A stretch of DNA of 64,000 nt from UBA4951 sp963616935 (GCA_963616935.1 CAVEMS010000005.1:62001-126000); one strand, 5' to 3'; shown: positions 8,378 to 16,471, numbered from the stretch's first letter. Made by a program: numbers and translations. Notes: generated from the sequence alone by a model not told the origin.

Positions 8378-9211
8378 TTACTTATCATTCTTACGACGCA
8401 TTATTAAGCGCGTAGAATTCTTCTTAACGCGGCGGGTCTTAACACCCATCGCTTTCTTTCCCCAAGGTGTGCGTGGGGCATCGCGTCCGACAGGGCACTT
8501 ACCTTCACCACCACCGTGAGGGTGATCGCAAGGGTTCATGACGAAGCCACGGACAGTTGGACGAACGCCGAGGTGGCGTGTCTTTCCGGCTTTGCCGAGA
8601 TTGACGAGGTTCCAATCTTCGTTACCGACTTGACCGATGGTCGCGCGGCAAACGGAGAGAACTTTACGAACTTCGCTCGAGGCCAAGCGGAGAATCGTGT
8701 AGGCGCCATCCGAGCCAAGCACCTGAGCGCTTGTTCCGGCAGCACGGCACATTTGTCCGCCTTTCCCAGGTTGAAGTTCAACGTTATGGACGAAGGTTCC
8801 ATCTGGGATGTTGGAGAGAGGGCAGCTGTTGCCGATTTTGATATCGGTGACCTTGCCGCTGATGATCTTATCTCCGACATTGAGGTCTTTCGGACGGATG
8901 ATGTAGCGCTTCTCGCCGTCGGCATAAGCCAACAATGCGATGAAGGCGGTACGGTTTGGATCGTATTCGATAGCCTTCACGGTCGCTGGGATGTCATCCT
9001 TGTTGCGACGGAAGTCGATGATACGATAACGGTTTTTGTTGCCACCGCCGATGTGACGGCAGGTGATGACTCCTTGATTGTTACGCCCGCCGGTGTGTTT
9101 CTTCGGGGCGAGCAACGATTTTTCAGGAGTGGCTTTGGTGATTTCCGCATATGAGAGCGTTTGCATTTGGCGGCGGCTCTTCGTATACGGCTTGTAGGTT
9201 TTGATTGCCAT
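8378..9211 (-). CDS. rplB: 50S ribosomal protein L2
   Basis: L2 is needed for peptidyl transferase activity and subunit joining. The 277-residue protein has the full family pattern, including GGRNNQGVITCRHIGGGNK and the C-terminal NPCDHPHGGGEGKCPVG with the conserved catalytic-region His. Length is normal. A 52-bp gap with a small hairpin separates it from rplW, the widest gap in the operon. Confidence 0.98.
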   Translation of the reverse strand: MAIKTYKPYTKSRRQMQTLSYAEITKATPEKSLLAPKKHTGGRNNQGVITCRHIGGGNKNRYRIIDFRRNKDDIPATVKAIEYDPNRTAFIALLAYADGEKRYIIRPKDLNVGDKIISGKVTDIKIGNSCPLSNIPDGTFVHNVELQPGKGGQMCRAAGTSAQVLGSDGAYTILRLASSEVRKVLSVCRATIGQVGNEDWNLVNLGKAGKTRHLGVRPTVRGFVMNPCDHPHGGGEGKCPVGRDAPRTPWGKKAMGVKTRRVKKNSTRLIMRRKNDK

Positions 9212-9237
9212 TTCTTTTCTCCTATAGTGGATGCTTT

Positions 9238-9253
9238 ATAAGCGATTGCTTAT
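9238..9253. other. hairpin in the rplW-rplB gap
   Basis: ATAAGC-GATT-GCTTAT is a perfect 6-bp stem with a 4-base loop in the only sizeable gap inside the operon. No T-run follows on the transcribed (minus) strand, so it is not a terminator. It may be a processing or mRNA-stability element; this is inference. Confidence 0.4.
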
Positions 9254-9263
9254 GAGTGTTTCC

Positions 9264-9680
9264 TTACTCCTTGAAGAGGTCGATCGCGCTATCTTTGGCG
9301 ACGGCGATGACCGCTTTCTTGAAGCCACTCACGTGGCCTTTGTAACGTCCGCCGCGAGATTTGCTCTTCGGAAGGACATTGACAACCTTGATGTCGGTGA
9401 CGGCAACTTGGAAGAGGCGTTGGAAGCTCTCTTTGATTTCCGTCTTGTTGGCGTTAGCGGCGACCTTCATCGTAACCTTATTATTATTTTGAAGGAGAGC
9501 CATGCTCTTCTCGGTGATGAGAGGTTCGAGGATGACTTCGTAGTCGTGCTTGGTCGGCTTGGCGAAGGTTTTCGCTTTCGCTTCCACGACTTCCGCTTTC
9601 GCAGTTTCTTTCTTGGCGGCCTTCTTAGCCTTCGGCGCCTTCTTTTCTTCGGCGACCGCTTCTTTGATTTCTTCTGCCAT
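9264..9680 (-). CDS. rplW: 50S ribosomal protein L23 with Lys/Ala-rich N-terminal tail
   Basis: L23 is at the tunnel exit and docks trigger factor and SRP. The conserved domain starts near residue 44 (DYEVILEPLITEKSM) and includes ANKTEIKESFQRLFQV. It totals 138 residues against about 95; the added N-terminal ~43 residues (MAEEIKEAVAEEKK onward) are of the same Lys/Ala/Glu type as in L5 and L22. Its ATG overlaps the last base of the rplD stop. Confidence 0.96.
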   Translation of the reverse strand: MAEEIKEAVAEEKKAPKAKKAAKKETAKAEVVEAKAKTFAKPTKHDYEVILEPLITEKSMALLQNNNKVTMKVAANANKTEIKESFQRLFQVAVTDIKVVNVLPKSKSRGGRYKGHVSGFKKAVIAVAKDSAIDLFKE

Positions 9681-10312
9681 TATTTGAGGCCTCCTTCAAG
9701 GGCTTTGATGTCATCTTTGCTGATGACGACAAAGTTGTTATCGAGGACATCGTAGACGCTCACGTTATTGACGGCGTGGACGGTGACCTTATCAATGTTT
9801 CTCGCGCTCTTGATGAGATTCGCATCGCTGCCGACGACAAGGATCTTGCCAGTGGCTTTGATGGCGCCTAGGTCAGCGGCGAATGCCTTGGTGCTGACTT
9901 CGGCGATTGTGAGGTTATCGACGACGATGATGCCATCTTTAGCCTTTTGCGAGAGAACGGTTTTGAGGGCTAAGGCGTGGGCTTTCTTGTTTTGGCTAAC
10001 CTTGTAGTTTTGGTTGCCGTCAGGTCCGAAGACCTTGCCGCCGCCGACCCAGATAGGACTACGGGAGCTTCCCGCACGGGCGCGCCCAGTTCCTTTTTGT
10101 CTCCATGGCTTTTTGCCACCACCGCTCACTTCGTGACGTTTCTTCGTTTTCGCCGTGGCTTGACGGAGATTCGATAGATAGGTGACAACAGCATCATGAA
10201 CGACTTGTTCATTGGCTTCGGTGATTCCGAAGACGGAAGCGTCTAATTTGACGTCTCCAACTTTTTCGCCAGCGAGATTAACGACCGGCAGAACGATATT
10301 TTTCTCAGCCAT
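9680..10312 (-). CDS. rplD: 50S ribosomal protein L4
   Basis: L4 lines the exit tunnel and autoregulates S10 operons in some bacteria. The 210-residue protein shows the extended loop region (EVSGGGKKPWRQKGTGRARAG) and the C-terminal Rossmann-like half. Length is normal. Confidence 0.97.
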   Translation of the reverse strand: MAEKNIVLPVVNLAGEKVGDVKLDASVFGITEANEQVVHDAVVTYLSNLRQATAKTKKRHEVSGGGKKPWRQKGTGRARAGSSRSPIWVGGGKVFGPDGNQNYKVSQNKKAHALALKTVLSQKAKDGIIVVDNLTIAEVSTKAFAADLGAIKATGKILVVGSDANLIKSARNIDKVTVHAVNNVSVYDVLDNNFVVISKDDIKALEGGLK

Positions 10313-10314
10313 TG

Positions 10315-10995
10315 TTATTCTCCTTTCTTGGCGACGTGTAGAGGCTTAACCTCTGGTTTGCCGAATTGGGCTTTGATTGCGCTGCGGATCATGACGATTC
10401 CCTTCTTCGTTCCAGGAACGCCACCTTTAATAAGGATATAGCCTTTTTCCGCATTCGATTCGATAACGGTTAGGTTAAGGATCGTGGATTGTTCCGGTCC
10501 CCAATGGCCGGACATGGTCTTGCCTGGGATAACGCGGTTGTTATCACGGCCGTTGTTGGCAAGAGAACCGATTTGACGATGGTAACCAGAACCATGGGCT
10601 TTCGGACCAATGTGATTGTGATATCTCTTGATGGTGCCGGTGTAGCCGTGGCCTTTGGTCGTGCCGATGACATCGACGACGTCGCCGGCTTGGAACATAT
10701 CGCAGGTGAGGGTTTCGCCCACGTTCTTGCCATAGATCTCGTCTCCTTTGAGCTCATAGAGATGGGCTTTCGGAGCAACGCCAGCTTTTTGGAACCTGGC
10801 GAGTTCGCATTTGTTTAAGCGGGATTCCTTGATGTCTTCATAACCGATTTGAAGGGCTTCATAACCGTCCTTGTCCATGGTTTTCTTTTGGATGACGGTG
10901 TTTGGAAGGACTTCGATTACGGTAACCGGGTACATCGTGCCGTCAGCGGCGAAGACTTCAGTCATGCCCATTTTTCTTCCGATGATGGATTTCAT
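10315..10995 (-). CDS. rplC: 50S ribosomal protein L3
   Basis: L3 is one of the two proteins that start large-subunit assembly. The 226-residue protein starts KSIIGRKMGMTEVF and carries the peptidyl-transferase-proximal loop around residues 145-160 (NNGRDNNRVIPGKTMSGHWG). Spacing to rplD is two bases. Confidence 0.97.
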   Translation of the reverse strand: MKSIIGRKMGMTEVFAADGTMYPVTVIEVLPNTVIQKKTMDKDGYEALQIGYEDIKESRLNKCELARFQKAGVAPKAHLYELKGDEIYGKNVGETLTCDMFQAGDVVDVIGTTKGHGYTGTIKRYHNHIGPKAHGSGYHRQIGSLANNGRDNNRVIPGKTMSGHWGPEQSTILNLTVIESNAEKGYILIKGGVPGTKKGIVMIRSAIKAQFGKPEVKPLHVAKKGE

Positions 10996-11010
10996 GATGG
11001 ATTCTCCTTA

Positions 11011-11325
11011 TTACTTCGTGGTGACATCGATTTCTACGCCACTTGGAAGGTCAAGCTTGCGAATGGCTTCGACCGTCTCCTTCGTCGGGTTGGTGATGTC
11101 AAGCAATCTCTTGTGCGTGCGAATTTCGAATTGTTCGCGGCTGTCCTTGTACTTGAAGGTGGCGCGCAAGATCGTATAAACCTGTTTCTCGGTTGGGAGA
11201 GGGACAGGGCCAATGACGCCAGCATTGGTCTTTTTGGCTACGTCAATGATCTTTTCGACGGTGAGGTCGAGGATCTTATGGTCGTAGGCCTGCAAACGAA
11301 TACGCAGGACTTGTTGTTTCGCCAT
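11011..11325 (-). CDS. rpsJ: 30S ribosomal protein S10 (first gene of the operon)
   Basis: S10 is a small-subunit protein and also the antitermination factor NusE. The 104-residue protein has the standard LRIRLQAYDHKILD opening and the C-terminal LDLPSGVEIDVTTK. The ATG follows AAAGGAGGAAAATT. It is the first gene of the cluster, downstream of the promoter at 11462-11490. Confidence 0.98.
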   Translation of the reverse strand: MAKQQVLRIRLQAYDHKILDLTVEKIIDVAKKTNAGVIGPVPLPTEKQVYTILRATFKYKDSREQFEIRTHKRLLDITNPTKETVEAIRKLDLPSGVEIDVTTK

Positions 11326-11454
11326 GAATTTTCCTCCTTTAGATTTCTTCAGGCTGCATGTCGCTAGCTCTGTGCGAGTTCCCTGACTAAGCCAGGATGC
11401 ATAGCAACGCTTCTCGGCGTGTCAGCAACATCGCACTTCCACACTTGCGCCAGC
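11326..11454 (-). ncRNA. structured 5' leader of the S10 operon
   Basis: About 130 nt separate the predicted transcription start from rpsJ. Possible helices include a 5-bp stem (11397-11401 with 11355-11359) enclosing a CCTGG/TCAGG hairpin (11392-11396 with 11382-11386), and a GTGT/ACAC plus GGC/GCC stem nearer the 5' end. S10 operons often have autoregulatory leaders, but I cannot match this to a named leader family by eye; the regulatory role is inference. Confidence 0.45.
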
Positions 11455-11461
11455 GTTGAAA

Positions 11462-11490
11462 AATATACCCCCATGCGCGAGACTCGTCAA
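11462..11490 (-). promoter_or_regulatory. S10 operon promoter
   Basis: On the minus strand TTGACG (11485-11490) and TATATT (11462-11467) are separated by exactly 17 bp. This is the best sigma-A-type promoter in the window and points toward rpsJ. Transcription would start near 11454. Confidence 0.85.
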
Positions 11491-11590
11491 CACTTTTTTG
11501 ACATAAAAATTTCGATGAGATGTAGCGTTTTTGAAAAAAGTAGCATTTAGCGCATTTTTTGCGTTTTTCGATGTGAAAAAATGCAAAATC

Positions 11591-11609
11591 TTTGTGCACA
11601 GTGCACAAA
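11591..11609. promoter_or_regulatory. 19-bp perfect palindrome after queH
   Basis: TTTGTGCAC-A-GTGCACAAA is perfectly symmetrical. It lies 8 bp beyond the queH stop and about 100 bp upstream of the S10 promoter. It could fold as a hairpin before an imperfect T-rich run (GATTTTGCATTTTTTC) and end the queuosine operon, or be an operator for a dimeric regulator. Confidence 0.5.
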
Positions 11610-11616
11610 AATCACT

Positions 11617-12315
11617 TTATTTTTCTATTGATTTCTTATTTTCAAAAGAGTCTTTTTCGGATGCTTTTTCGACTCTTTCGAGCATCTCTTTGTAGCTATA
11701 AACGCAACCGCAGTAATTCTGATTGTAGAGGCCGTATTTGAGACGTATTTCCCTGCCCTTTAAAGCGCCGTCCTTCTTTTTGAAATCGCTATAGAAATAA
11801 CGGCAATCAGGGTGTTTTTTCTCTAATTTCTCCCCTATCTGATTCAAGATTTGGCTGTTCTTTTGTCTCGATATCGTCATCACCGTCGTAAAGAAATCGA
11901 AATGATTCTTCTCGGCGTAATCGTAGGCCTCGGACATCCTTTTTTCGTAGCAAAAGAGACAACGGGGACCGCCTTCCTTACTTTCGCTATAATGAGATAA
12001 TTCGGAATTGTACTTTTCGTTATCGTATTCCGGAACGATAAGCTCGACGTCATAGCCATAATCGCGTTTTAGATCGTTAAGCAATTCCTTTAACGTGCCT
12101 AATCTCTTATCGAATTCTGAGGCCGGATATATATTGCTATTGTTGTAATAGATCGTGACATCGAAATTTGGGCATAGATAGGTAAGAGGAAAGCAAGAGC
12201 ATGGGCCGCAGCAAACATGCATCAGCAAAGTCGGTTTTTTCTCTTTGAAAATAGGTTCAGAAAGTATCTCTTCTCCTCTATCGAAATAGTTTATCTTTGG
12301 GCCATTAGTCGTCAT
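11617..12315 (-). CDS. queH: epoxyqueuosine reductase QueH
   Basis: QueH reduces epoxyqueuosine in tRNA to queuosine, the last step of the pathway; it replaces the unrelated QueG. The 232-residue protein has the metal-cluster Cys pattern of the family: HVCCGPCSC near residue 35, RCLFCYEKRM in the middle and YCGCVYSYKE near the end. The ATG at 12315 (MTTNGPKINYF) overlaps the 3' end of queA by 11 bases; no clear ribosome binding site precedes it, so translation is probably coupled. A longer in-frame start exists but would run far into queA. Confidence 0.93.
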   Translation of the reverse strand: MTTNGPKINYFDRGEEILSEPIFKEKKPTLLMHVCCGPCSCFPLTYLCPNFDVTIYYNNSNIYPASEFDKRLGTLKELLNDLKRDYGYDVELIVPEYDNEKYNSELSHYSESKEGGPRCLFCYEKRMSEAYDYAEKNHFDFFTTVMTISRQKNSQILNQIGEKLEKKHPDCRYFYSDFKKKDGALKGREIRLKYGLYNQNYCGCVYSYKEMLERVEKASEKDSFENKKSIEK

Positions 12316-13363
12316 TGGCTTTGGAATAATCGTATTTCCCATAAATGAACATCGCATCGCCGAAAGAGAAGAAACGATATTTCTCTTTAACGGCCTCTTC
12401 ATAACACGACAACGTGAATTTCCTTCCCATAAACGCCGAAACGAGCTCTACCAAGGTGCTTTTCGGCAAATGGAAATTGGTAACGATGGCATCGACCGCC
12501 CGATAAACATAACCAGGCTCAATGAAAAGCCTAGTGGCTTCGTGGACCGCTTTAAAAGTGCCGTATTTGGCGTAGACGCTTTCGAGAGTTCTAACGGAAG
12601 TCGTTCCAATCGCGATAATTCTTCTTCCTTCTTTTTTAGCTAGGTTCAGTCTATTCGCCGTCTCTTCGCTCATCTCATACGTCTCCGAGTGCATGACATG
12701 GTCTTTCGTGTCCTGCACTTTGACGGGACGGAAGGTGCCTAAACCGATATTAAGCGTCACATCAAGCACTTCGGCGCCTTTCTTTTTTATTTCCTCGAAT
12801 AGCTCCTCCGTAAAATGGAAACCAGCCGTTGGAGCGGCGGCGCTGCCTGGTATTTTGGCGTAAACCGTCTGATATTCGTCGTTATTGGAACACTGTTTCT
12901 TAATGTATGGAGGCAAAGGCATCTTTCCTAGCGACTCAAGCACTTCCAAGAAAATCCCTTCATATGAGAAACGCATATCGCGAAGGCCCTCATCTTTGAC
13001 TTTGACGCATGTGGCGATAAGCCGATCATCGCCGAAAGAGCAATGGATTCCCTCTTTCACGCTACGAGCGTTTCCAACTAAGCATTCCCATGTGTCCTTA
13101 TCTAGTTGCTTAAGCAATAAGAGCTCGACGGCCCCTCCCGTCTCCACCTTTTTGCCAATGAGCCTAGCGGGAATGACCTTCGTGTTGTTTCGAACCAAAA
13201 CATCTCCTGGATGAATGTAATCGATGATGTCATGAAAAAGATGGGTCTCCCTCTTTTTGTGTTCCCTATCGACTACCATCAGCTTGCATTCGTCCCTCTT
13301 TTCCATCGGAGATTGGGCGATGAGTTCTTCTGGCAAATAATAATCAAAAAGCGAAATATCCAC
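12305..13363 (-). CDS. queA: S-adenosylmethionine:tRNA ribosyltransferase-isomerase QueA
   Basis: QueA transfers the ribose of SAM onto preQ1 at tRNA position 34 to make epoxyqueuosine. The chosen start is GTG at 13363 (DISLFDYYLPEELIAQSP follows), one base after the tgt stop and preceded by GAGGGGG. This gives 352 residues, the usual length. Conserved segments include AAPTAGFHFTEEL and IAIGTTSVRTLES, and the NFHLPKSTLVELVSAFMG stretch near the C-terminus. Confidence 0.96.
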   Translation of the reverse strand: MDISLFDYYLPEELIAQSPMEKRDECKLMVVDREHKKRETHLFHDIIDYIHPGDVLVRNNTKVIPARLIGKKVETGGAVELLLLKQLDKDTWECLVGNARSVKEGIHCSFGDDRLIATCVKVKDEGLRDMRFSYEGIFLEVLESLGKMPLPPYIKKQCSNNDEYQTVYAKIPGSAAAPTAGFHFTEELFEEIKKKGAEVLDVTLNIGLGTFRPVKVQDTKDHVMHSETYEMSEETANRLNLAKKEGRRIIAIGTTSVRTLESVYAKYGTFKAVHEATRLFIEPGYVYRAVDAIVTNFHLPKSTLVELVSAFMGRKFTLSCYEEAVKEKYRFFSFGDAMFIYGKYDYSKANDD

Positions 13364-13364
13364 G

Positions 13365-14498
13365 TTAAAACCCCCTCGAATCTCCGTATTTCTCCAAGAT
13401 TTCTTTCTCATATTCCAAGAAACGATCCTCTTGGATGGCCTTCCTTGCCCCTTCGACGACTTTGATAAGGAAACGGATATTATGAAGGCTATTGAGGCGC
13501 TTGCCGAATTCCTCATCGACGCGATTCAAATGATGAAGATAGGCTTTCGAATAGTTCTTGCAAGTATAGCAATCGCATTCGGGATCAAGCGGCGTGAAGT
13601 CATCCCGATATTGTGCTTTCTTGATATTGATGCGGCCGGTGCTCGTCATTAAAGCGCCGTGTCTGGCGATTCTCGTCGGCAAGACGCAATCGAACATATC
13701 GATTCCTCTTTCAATGCCACCTAATATGTAATCGAGCGACCCGACGCCCATCAAATAACGGGGCTTATCTAGCGGCAAATACGGAATCGCATCGTCGATC
13801 ATTTGAAAGCAAATTTCCTTAGGCTCGCCAATCGAGGTTCCGCCGATCGAATATCCTGGGAAATCCATCTTGGCGAGTTCTGTCGCACTAAGCTTCCTCA
13901 AATCCTTGAACGCGCCACCTTGGACGATTCCAAATAACGCCTGATCCTCTCTTTTATGGGCTTCGAGTCCTCTTTTCGCCCATCTAAGAGTTCTCTCGGT
14001 GCTCTTCTTCGCGTATTCGTATTCGGCCGGATATGGAATGCATTCGTCAAAAGACATGATGATATCGGCGCCGAGCGCCTCTTCGATGCCTATTACCTTT
14101 TCAGGCGTCAAAAACTCTTTGCTGCCATCCAAATAATTCTTGAATGCGACGCCTTCTTCGCTGATTTTTCTAGTTTTCGCCAAGCTGAAGACCTGGAAGC
14201 CACCGCTGTCGGTGAGAATCGGGCCGTCATAATTCATGAAACGATGAAGGCCGCCCGCTTTCGAGACAATGTCCTCGCCCGGTCTTAGGTGTAAATGGTA
14301 TGTATTAGCCAAAATGACGCCAGATCCTAATGATTTCACTTCCTCTGGGCTAAGGGTCTTGACCGTCGCATTCGTCCCGACGGGCATAAACATCGGGACT
14401 TCAACATCGCCGTGCCACGTATGGAGAACGCCATAACGGGCCCCGCTATGAGGGTCGATGTGCTTTATCTCCAAATAGAATTTCTTGTCCATAGCCAT
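13365..14498 (-). CDS. tgt: queuine/preQ1 tRNA-ribosyltransferase Tgt
   Basis: Tgt exchanges guanine 34 in GUN tRNAs for preQ1 (bacteria) or queuine. The 377-residue protein shows the catalytic-region LTDSGGFQVFSL (Asp as general acid/base), GGTSIGEP, and the zinc site CDCYTCKNYSKAYLHHL near residue 310. The ATG at 14498 follows AAGAGGTAA with good spacing. Length is normal. Confidence 0.97.
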   Translation of the reverse strand: MAMDKKFYLEIKHIDPHSGARYGVLHTWHGDVEVPMFMPVGTNATVKTLSPEEVKSLGSGVILANTYHLHLRPGEDIVSKAGGLHRFMNYDGPILTDSGGFQVFSLAKTRKISEEGVAFKNYLDGSKEFLTPEKVIGIEEALGADIIMSFDECIPYPAEYEYAKKSTERTLRWAKRGLEAHKREDQALFGIVQGGAFKDLRKLSATELAKMDFPGYSIGGTSIGEPKEICFQMIDDAIPYLPLDKPRYLMGVGSLDYILGGIERGIDMFDCVLPTRIARHGALMTSTGRINIKKAQYRDDFTPLDPECDCYTCKNYSKAYLHHLNRVDEEFGKRLNSLHNIRFLIKVVEGARKAIQEDRFLEYEKEILEKYGDSRGF

Positions 14499-14521
14499 TG
14501 ATTTTACCTCTTAATGGCATC

Positions 14522-15076
14522 TCAATAAAGAATGGAGGTATGTATATTCGGCTCTAGGAGCCTCCTAAAACCGGCATTTCGATATACGAGCATCCATAAA
14601 AGATAGCCGACAATCATGACGACAAGTTCCCCTCCCGCCACCGACAAAGCGTTCTGCCAATATTCTGGGAAAGCGGGATATATCCAAGTCAACTCCGCAC
14701 CGACTATAAGTCCGTTAAAAACAACCGGCCAAATCGCGGAAACGAATAGTCTAGGAGAGAGAAACACCATGAATATGCAACTTATTAATGTTGCCGAAGT
14801 GCCAATAAGCATATCCCAAAAAGAGAAACTGAAAGCGTTCGACACCAAGCAACCGACGGTCAATCCGATGATGAGATCCTTCCGCCAAAAGCATAGAAGT
14901 ATCAAGACTTCGCTGAATCTAAACTGCACGGCCCCGAAACTTATGGGCTGCAAAATGAAAGTCAAAACGCAATATAAGGCGGCGATGATAGCGTTAAATG
15001 CCAACGATCTAATCGCTTTATGCGATGTATCTTTCGACTTTTTTGGGTTTTTTTCTTCTTTTTCGTCTATGGCCAT
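14522..15076 (-). CDS. queT: QueT-type queuosine precursor transporter (ECF S component)
   Basis: QueT proteins are the substrate-binding membrane subunits of energy-coupling-factor importers for queuosine precursors. The 184-residue protein has a charged 24-residue N-terminus, then five or six membrane segments, with the family motif FGAVQFRFSEVLILL near residue 48. It is the first gene of the que operon directly behind a preQ1 riboswitch, which supports preQ1 or preQ0 as substrate. The ECF ATPases and T subunit are not in the window. Confidence 0.9.
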   Translation of the reverse strand: MAIDEKEEKNPKKSKDTSHKAIRSLAFNAIIAALYCVLTFILQPISFGAVQFRFSEVLILLCFWRKDLIIGLTVGCLVSNAFSFSFWDMLIGTSATLISCIFMVFLSPRLFVSAIWPVVFNGLIVGAELTWIYPAFPEYWQNALSVAGGELVVMIVGYLLWMLVYRNAGFRRLLEPNIHTSILY

Positions 15077-15083
15077 AAGAGGC

Positions 15084-15122
15084 CTCCTTGTTTTTTATAC
15101 GTGGTTCAGAGGAAGAACACGT
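15084..15122 (-). ncRNA. preQ1-I riboswitch controlling queT-tgt-queA-queH
   Basis: On the minus strand the leader contains ACGTG-TTC...CCACGT (stem P1: 15118-15122 with 15099-15103) followed at once by ATAAAAAAC-AAGGAGG. The 3' A-rich tail after P1 is the hallmark of class I preQ1 riboswitches. The loop CTTCC can pair with GGAGG of the ribosome binding site, giving the pseudoknot and hiding the site when ligand is bound, so translation control is predicted. A TATTAT -10-like box lies just upstream so the aptamer would be at the very 5' end of the mRNA. Confidence 0.87.
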
Positions 15123-15286
15123 TGGTAATGAAAGATAATATGTAAACGGGCAAAAGAAAAGAAAAATCTATGACACATTGGCGTTAATGAGCCAACAAAG
15201 CATTGAAAGCGCTTAATCACGCGATTTTTTCTTTTTCTTAAAAAAGAACTAAACAAGCGGCGTTCATATCGGTAAGATAAGAGGCG

Positions 15287-15793
15287 ATGAAGACATTTAT
15301 CCTTTTAAGCGCCATCCCTGGAAGCGGAAAGAGCACCTGGGCAAGAAAATACCAAGAACTCCATCCGAATACCCACATCGTCTCAAGTGATGAGATACGC
15401 TTAACCCTTTGGGGAAAGCCCAATGACTTCCGTGATGAGAAGAAAGTCTGGGACACCTTCCTAGAGACGATTAACGACTATGCCGCGAAAGAAGAACAAG
15501 TTACGGTCATCGCCGATGCAACGAACCTCCAAAACAAATACCGCGAGATGTATTTCAAAGCGACCCCTTCTTTCGATCGCCATGTCTTAGTCCTCTTCAA
15601 GATTCCTTTCGAAGTCTGCCAAATGCAAAACAAAATGAGGGCGAAGGATCGCATCGTTCCTGACGCCGCGATGGAAAAACTAAAGGCCGAATACGAAGAC
15701 CCAAGCGATGAGATAATCGCGATGTACGACGAATTCATCGAAATACACGATTTCATGAGCGATAAGGCGAAAAAAATCGAAAAATCGCTTTAA
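15287..15793 (+). CDS. AAA_33-type P-loop kinase/ATPase
   Basis: A 168-residue P-loop protein of the polynucleotide-kinase-like AAA_33 type. Walker A is AIPGSGKST at residues 9-17, the second motif SSDEIR near residue 34, and a later acidic motif VIADATN near residue 78; the C-terminal part is a helical lid (NKMRAKDRIVPDAAMEKL). Members phosphorylate nucleic acid ends or small molecules; the substrate cannot be told here. A TAAGAT box lies 8 bp upstream of the ATG, so the message may be almost leaderless. Confidence 0.8.
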   Translation: MKTFILLSAIPGSGKSTWARKYQELHPNTHIVSSDEIRLTLWGKPNDFRDEKKVWDTFLETINDYAAKEEQVTVIADATNLQNKYREMYFKATPSFDRHVLVLFKIPFEVCQMQNKMRAKDRIVPDAAMEKLKAEYEDPSDEIIAMYDEFIEIHDFMSDKAKKIEKSL

Positions 15794-15846
15794 AACTCCA
15801 TTGGAATTACAATAGAACAACATTTTCAATAAAAGGAGAAAAGAAA

Positions 15847-16407
15847 ATGATTAAGAAATTGTTTAGATTCATCTTTGGCATCCTCGCTTTGGCGGGAGCT
15901 GGACTAGCCATCTACATGATGATGAATCCTTTGCTCACTTCGACGTTTGAAAAGTCGAGCATCGGAACTTCCTACACCCTTTTCGTAAGCGGCTTTGCTT
16001 TGGCGTTCGGTGGCAAAGCGACGGCCGAATACATAATATTGAACGGAGACATAAACAAGGTCGAAGACGCTGGCGCAATCGAAGCGCATACGGCCGCGCT
16101 TATCTTATTTATTATATTAGTGGTCGCTGCCGCTTTAACGCTTGGGCTCTTCCTCTTCTCTTTCGCCAAAGGCGGTAAGGGCGCCAAACGAGGCTTGGGA
16201 TTCCTTTGCTTCTTGGCATTTATAGGTGCCGCCGTTCTCTTCTTCTTAAGCAAGCAATTATATGTGGACGTCGCCGAATTCACGATTCTAGGCAACACCG
16301 TCAACTTCAGTGATAACATGACGCTCGCAAATGGAGCGATAATCGGCGGCATTTCAAGCGCCGTAGCGGGTGTCGCTATCGCGATTTCATCTTTATTATC
16401 AGATTAA
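15847..16407 (+). CDS. small integral membrane protein, unknown function
   Basis: I do not recognise this 186-residue protein. It has about four hydrophobic segments (near residues 8-28, 43-58, 83-107, 117-135) and a final one near the C-terminus, with a basic loop GGKGAKRG. AAAGGAG precedes the ATG. It follows the P-loop kinase by 53 bp on the same strand and is closed by a strong hairpin terminator, so the two may be co-transcribed. Confidence 0.7.
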   Translation: MIKKLFRFIFGILALAGAGLAIYMMMNPLLTSTFEKSSIGTSYTLFVSGFALAFGGKATAEYIILNGDINKVEDAGAIEAHTAALILFIILVVAAALTLGLFLFSFAKGGKGAKRGLGFLCFLAFIGAAVLFFLSKQLYVDVAEFTILGNTVNFSDNMTLANGAIIGGISSAVAGVAIAISSLLSD

Positions 16408-16432
16408 AAACGCTTCTTAAGAATATGAAAAA

Positions 16433-16462
16433 ACCGCCGTCGGCAACTTCGTCGATGGCGGT
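16433..16462. terminator. bidirectional rho-independent terminator
   Basis: A 10-bp GC-rich stem (ACCGCCGTCG with CGATGGCGGT, one G-U) has A-run on its left and CATTTTTA on its right. It lies between two convergent genes and can end transcription from both sides. Confidence 0.85.
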
Positions 16463-16471
16463 CATTTTTAA

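Noticed and set aside
15204..15217. second cre site (TGAAAGCGCTTAAT) upstream of the que operon
   Set aside because: Two mismatches in the most conserved 3' half, and a queuosine operon under a riboswitch has no clear link to carbon control.
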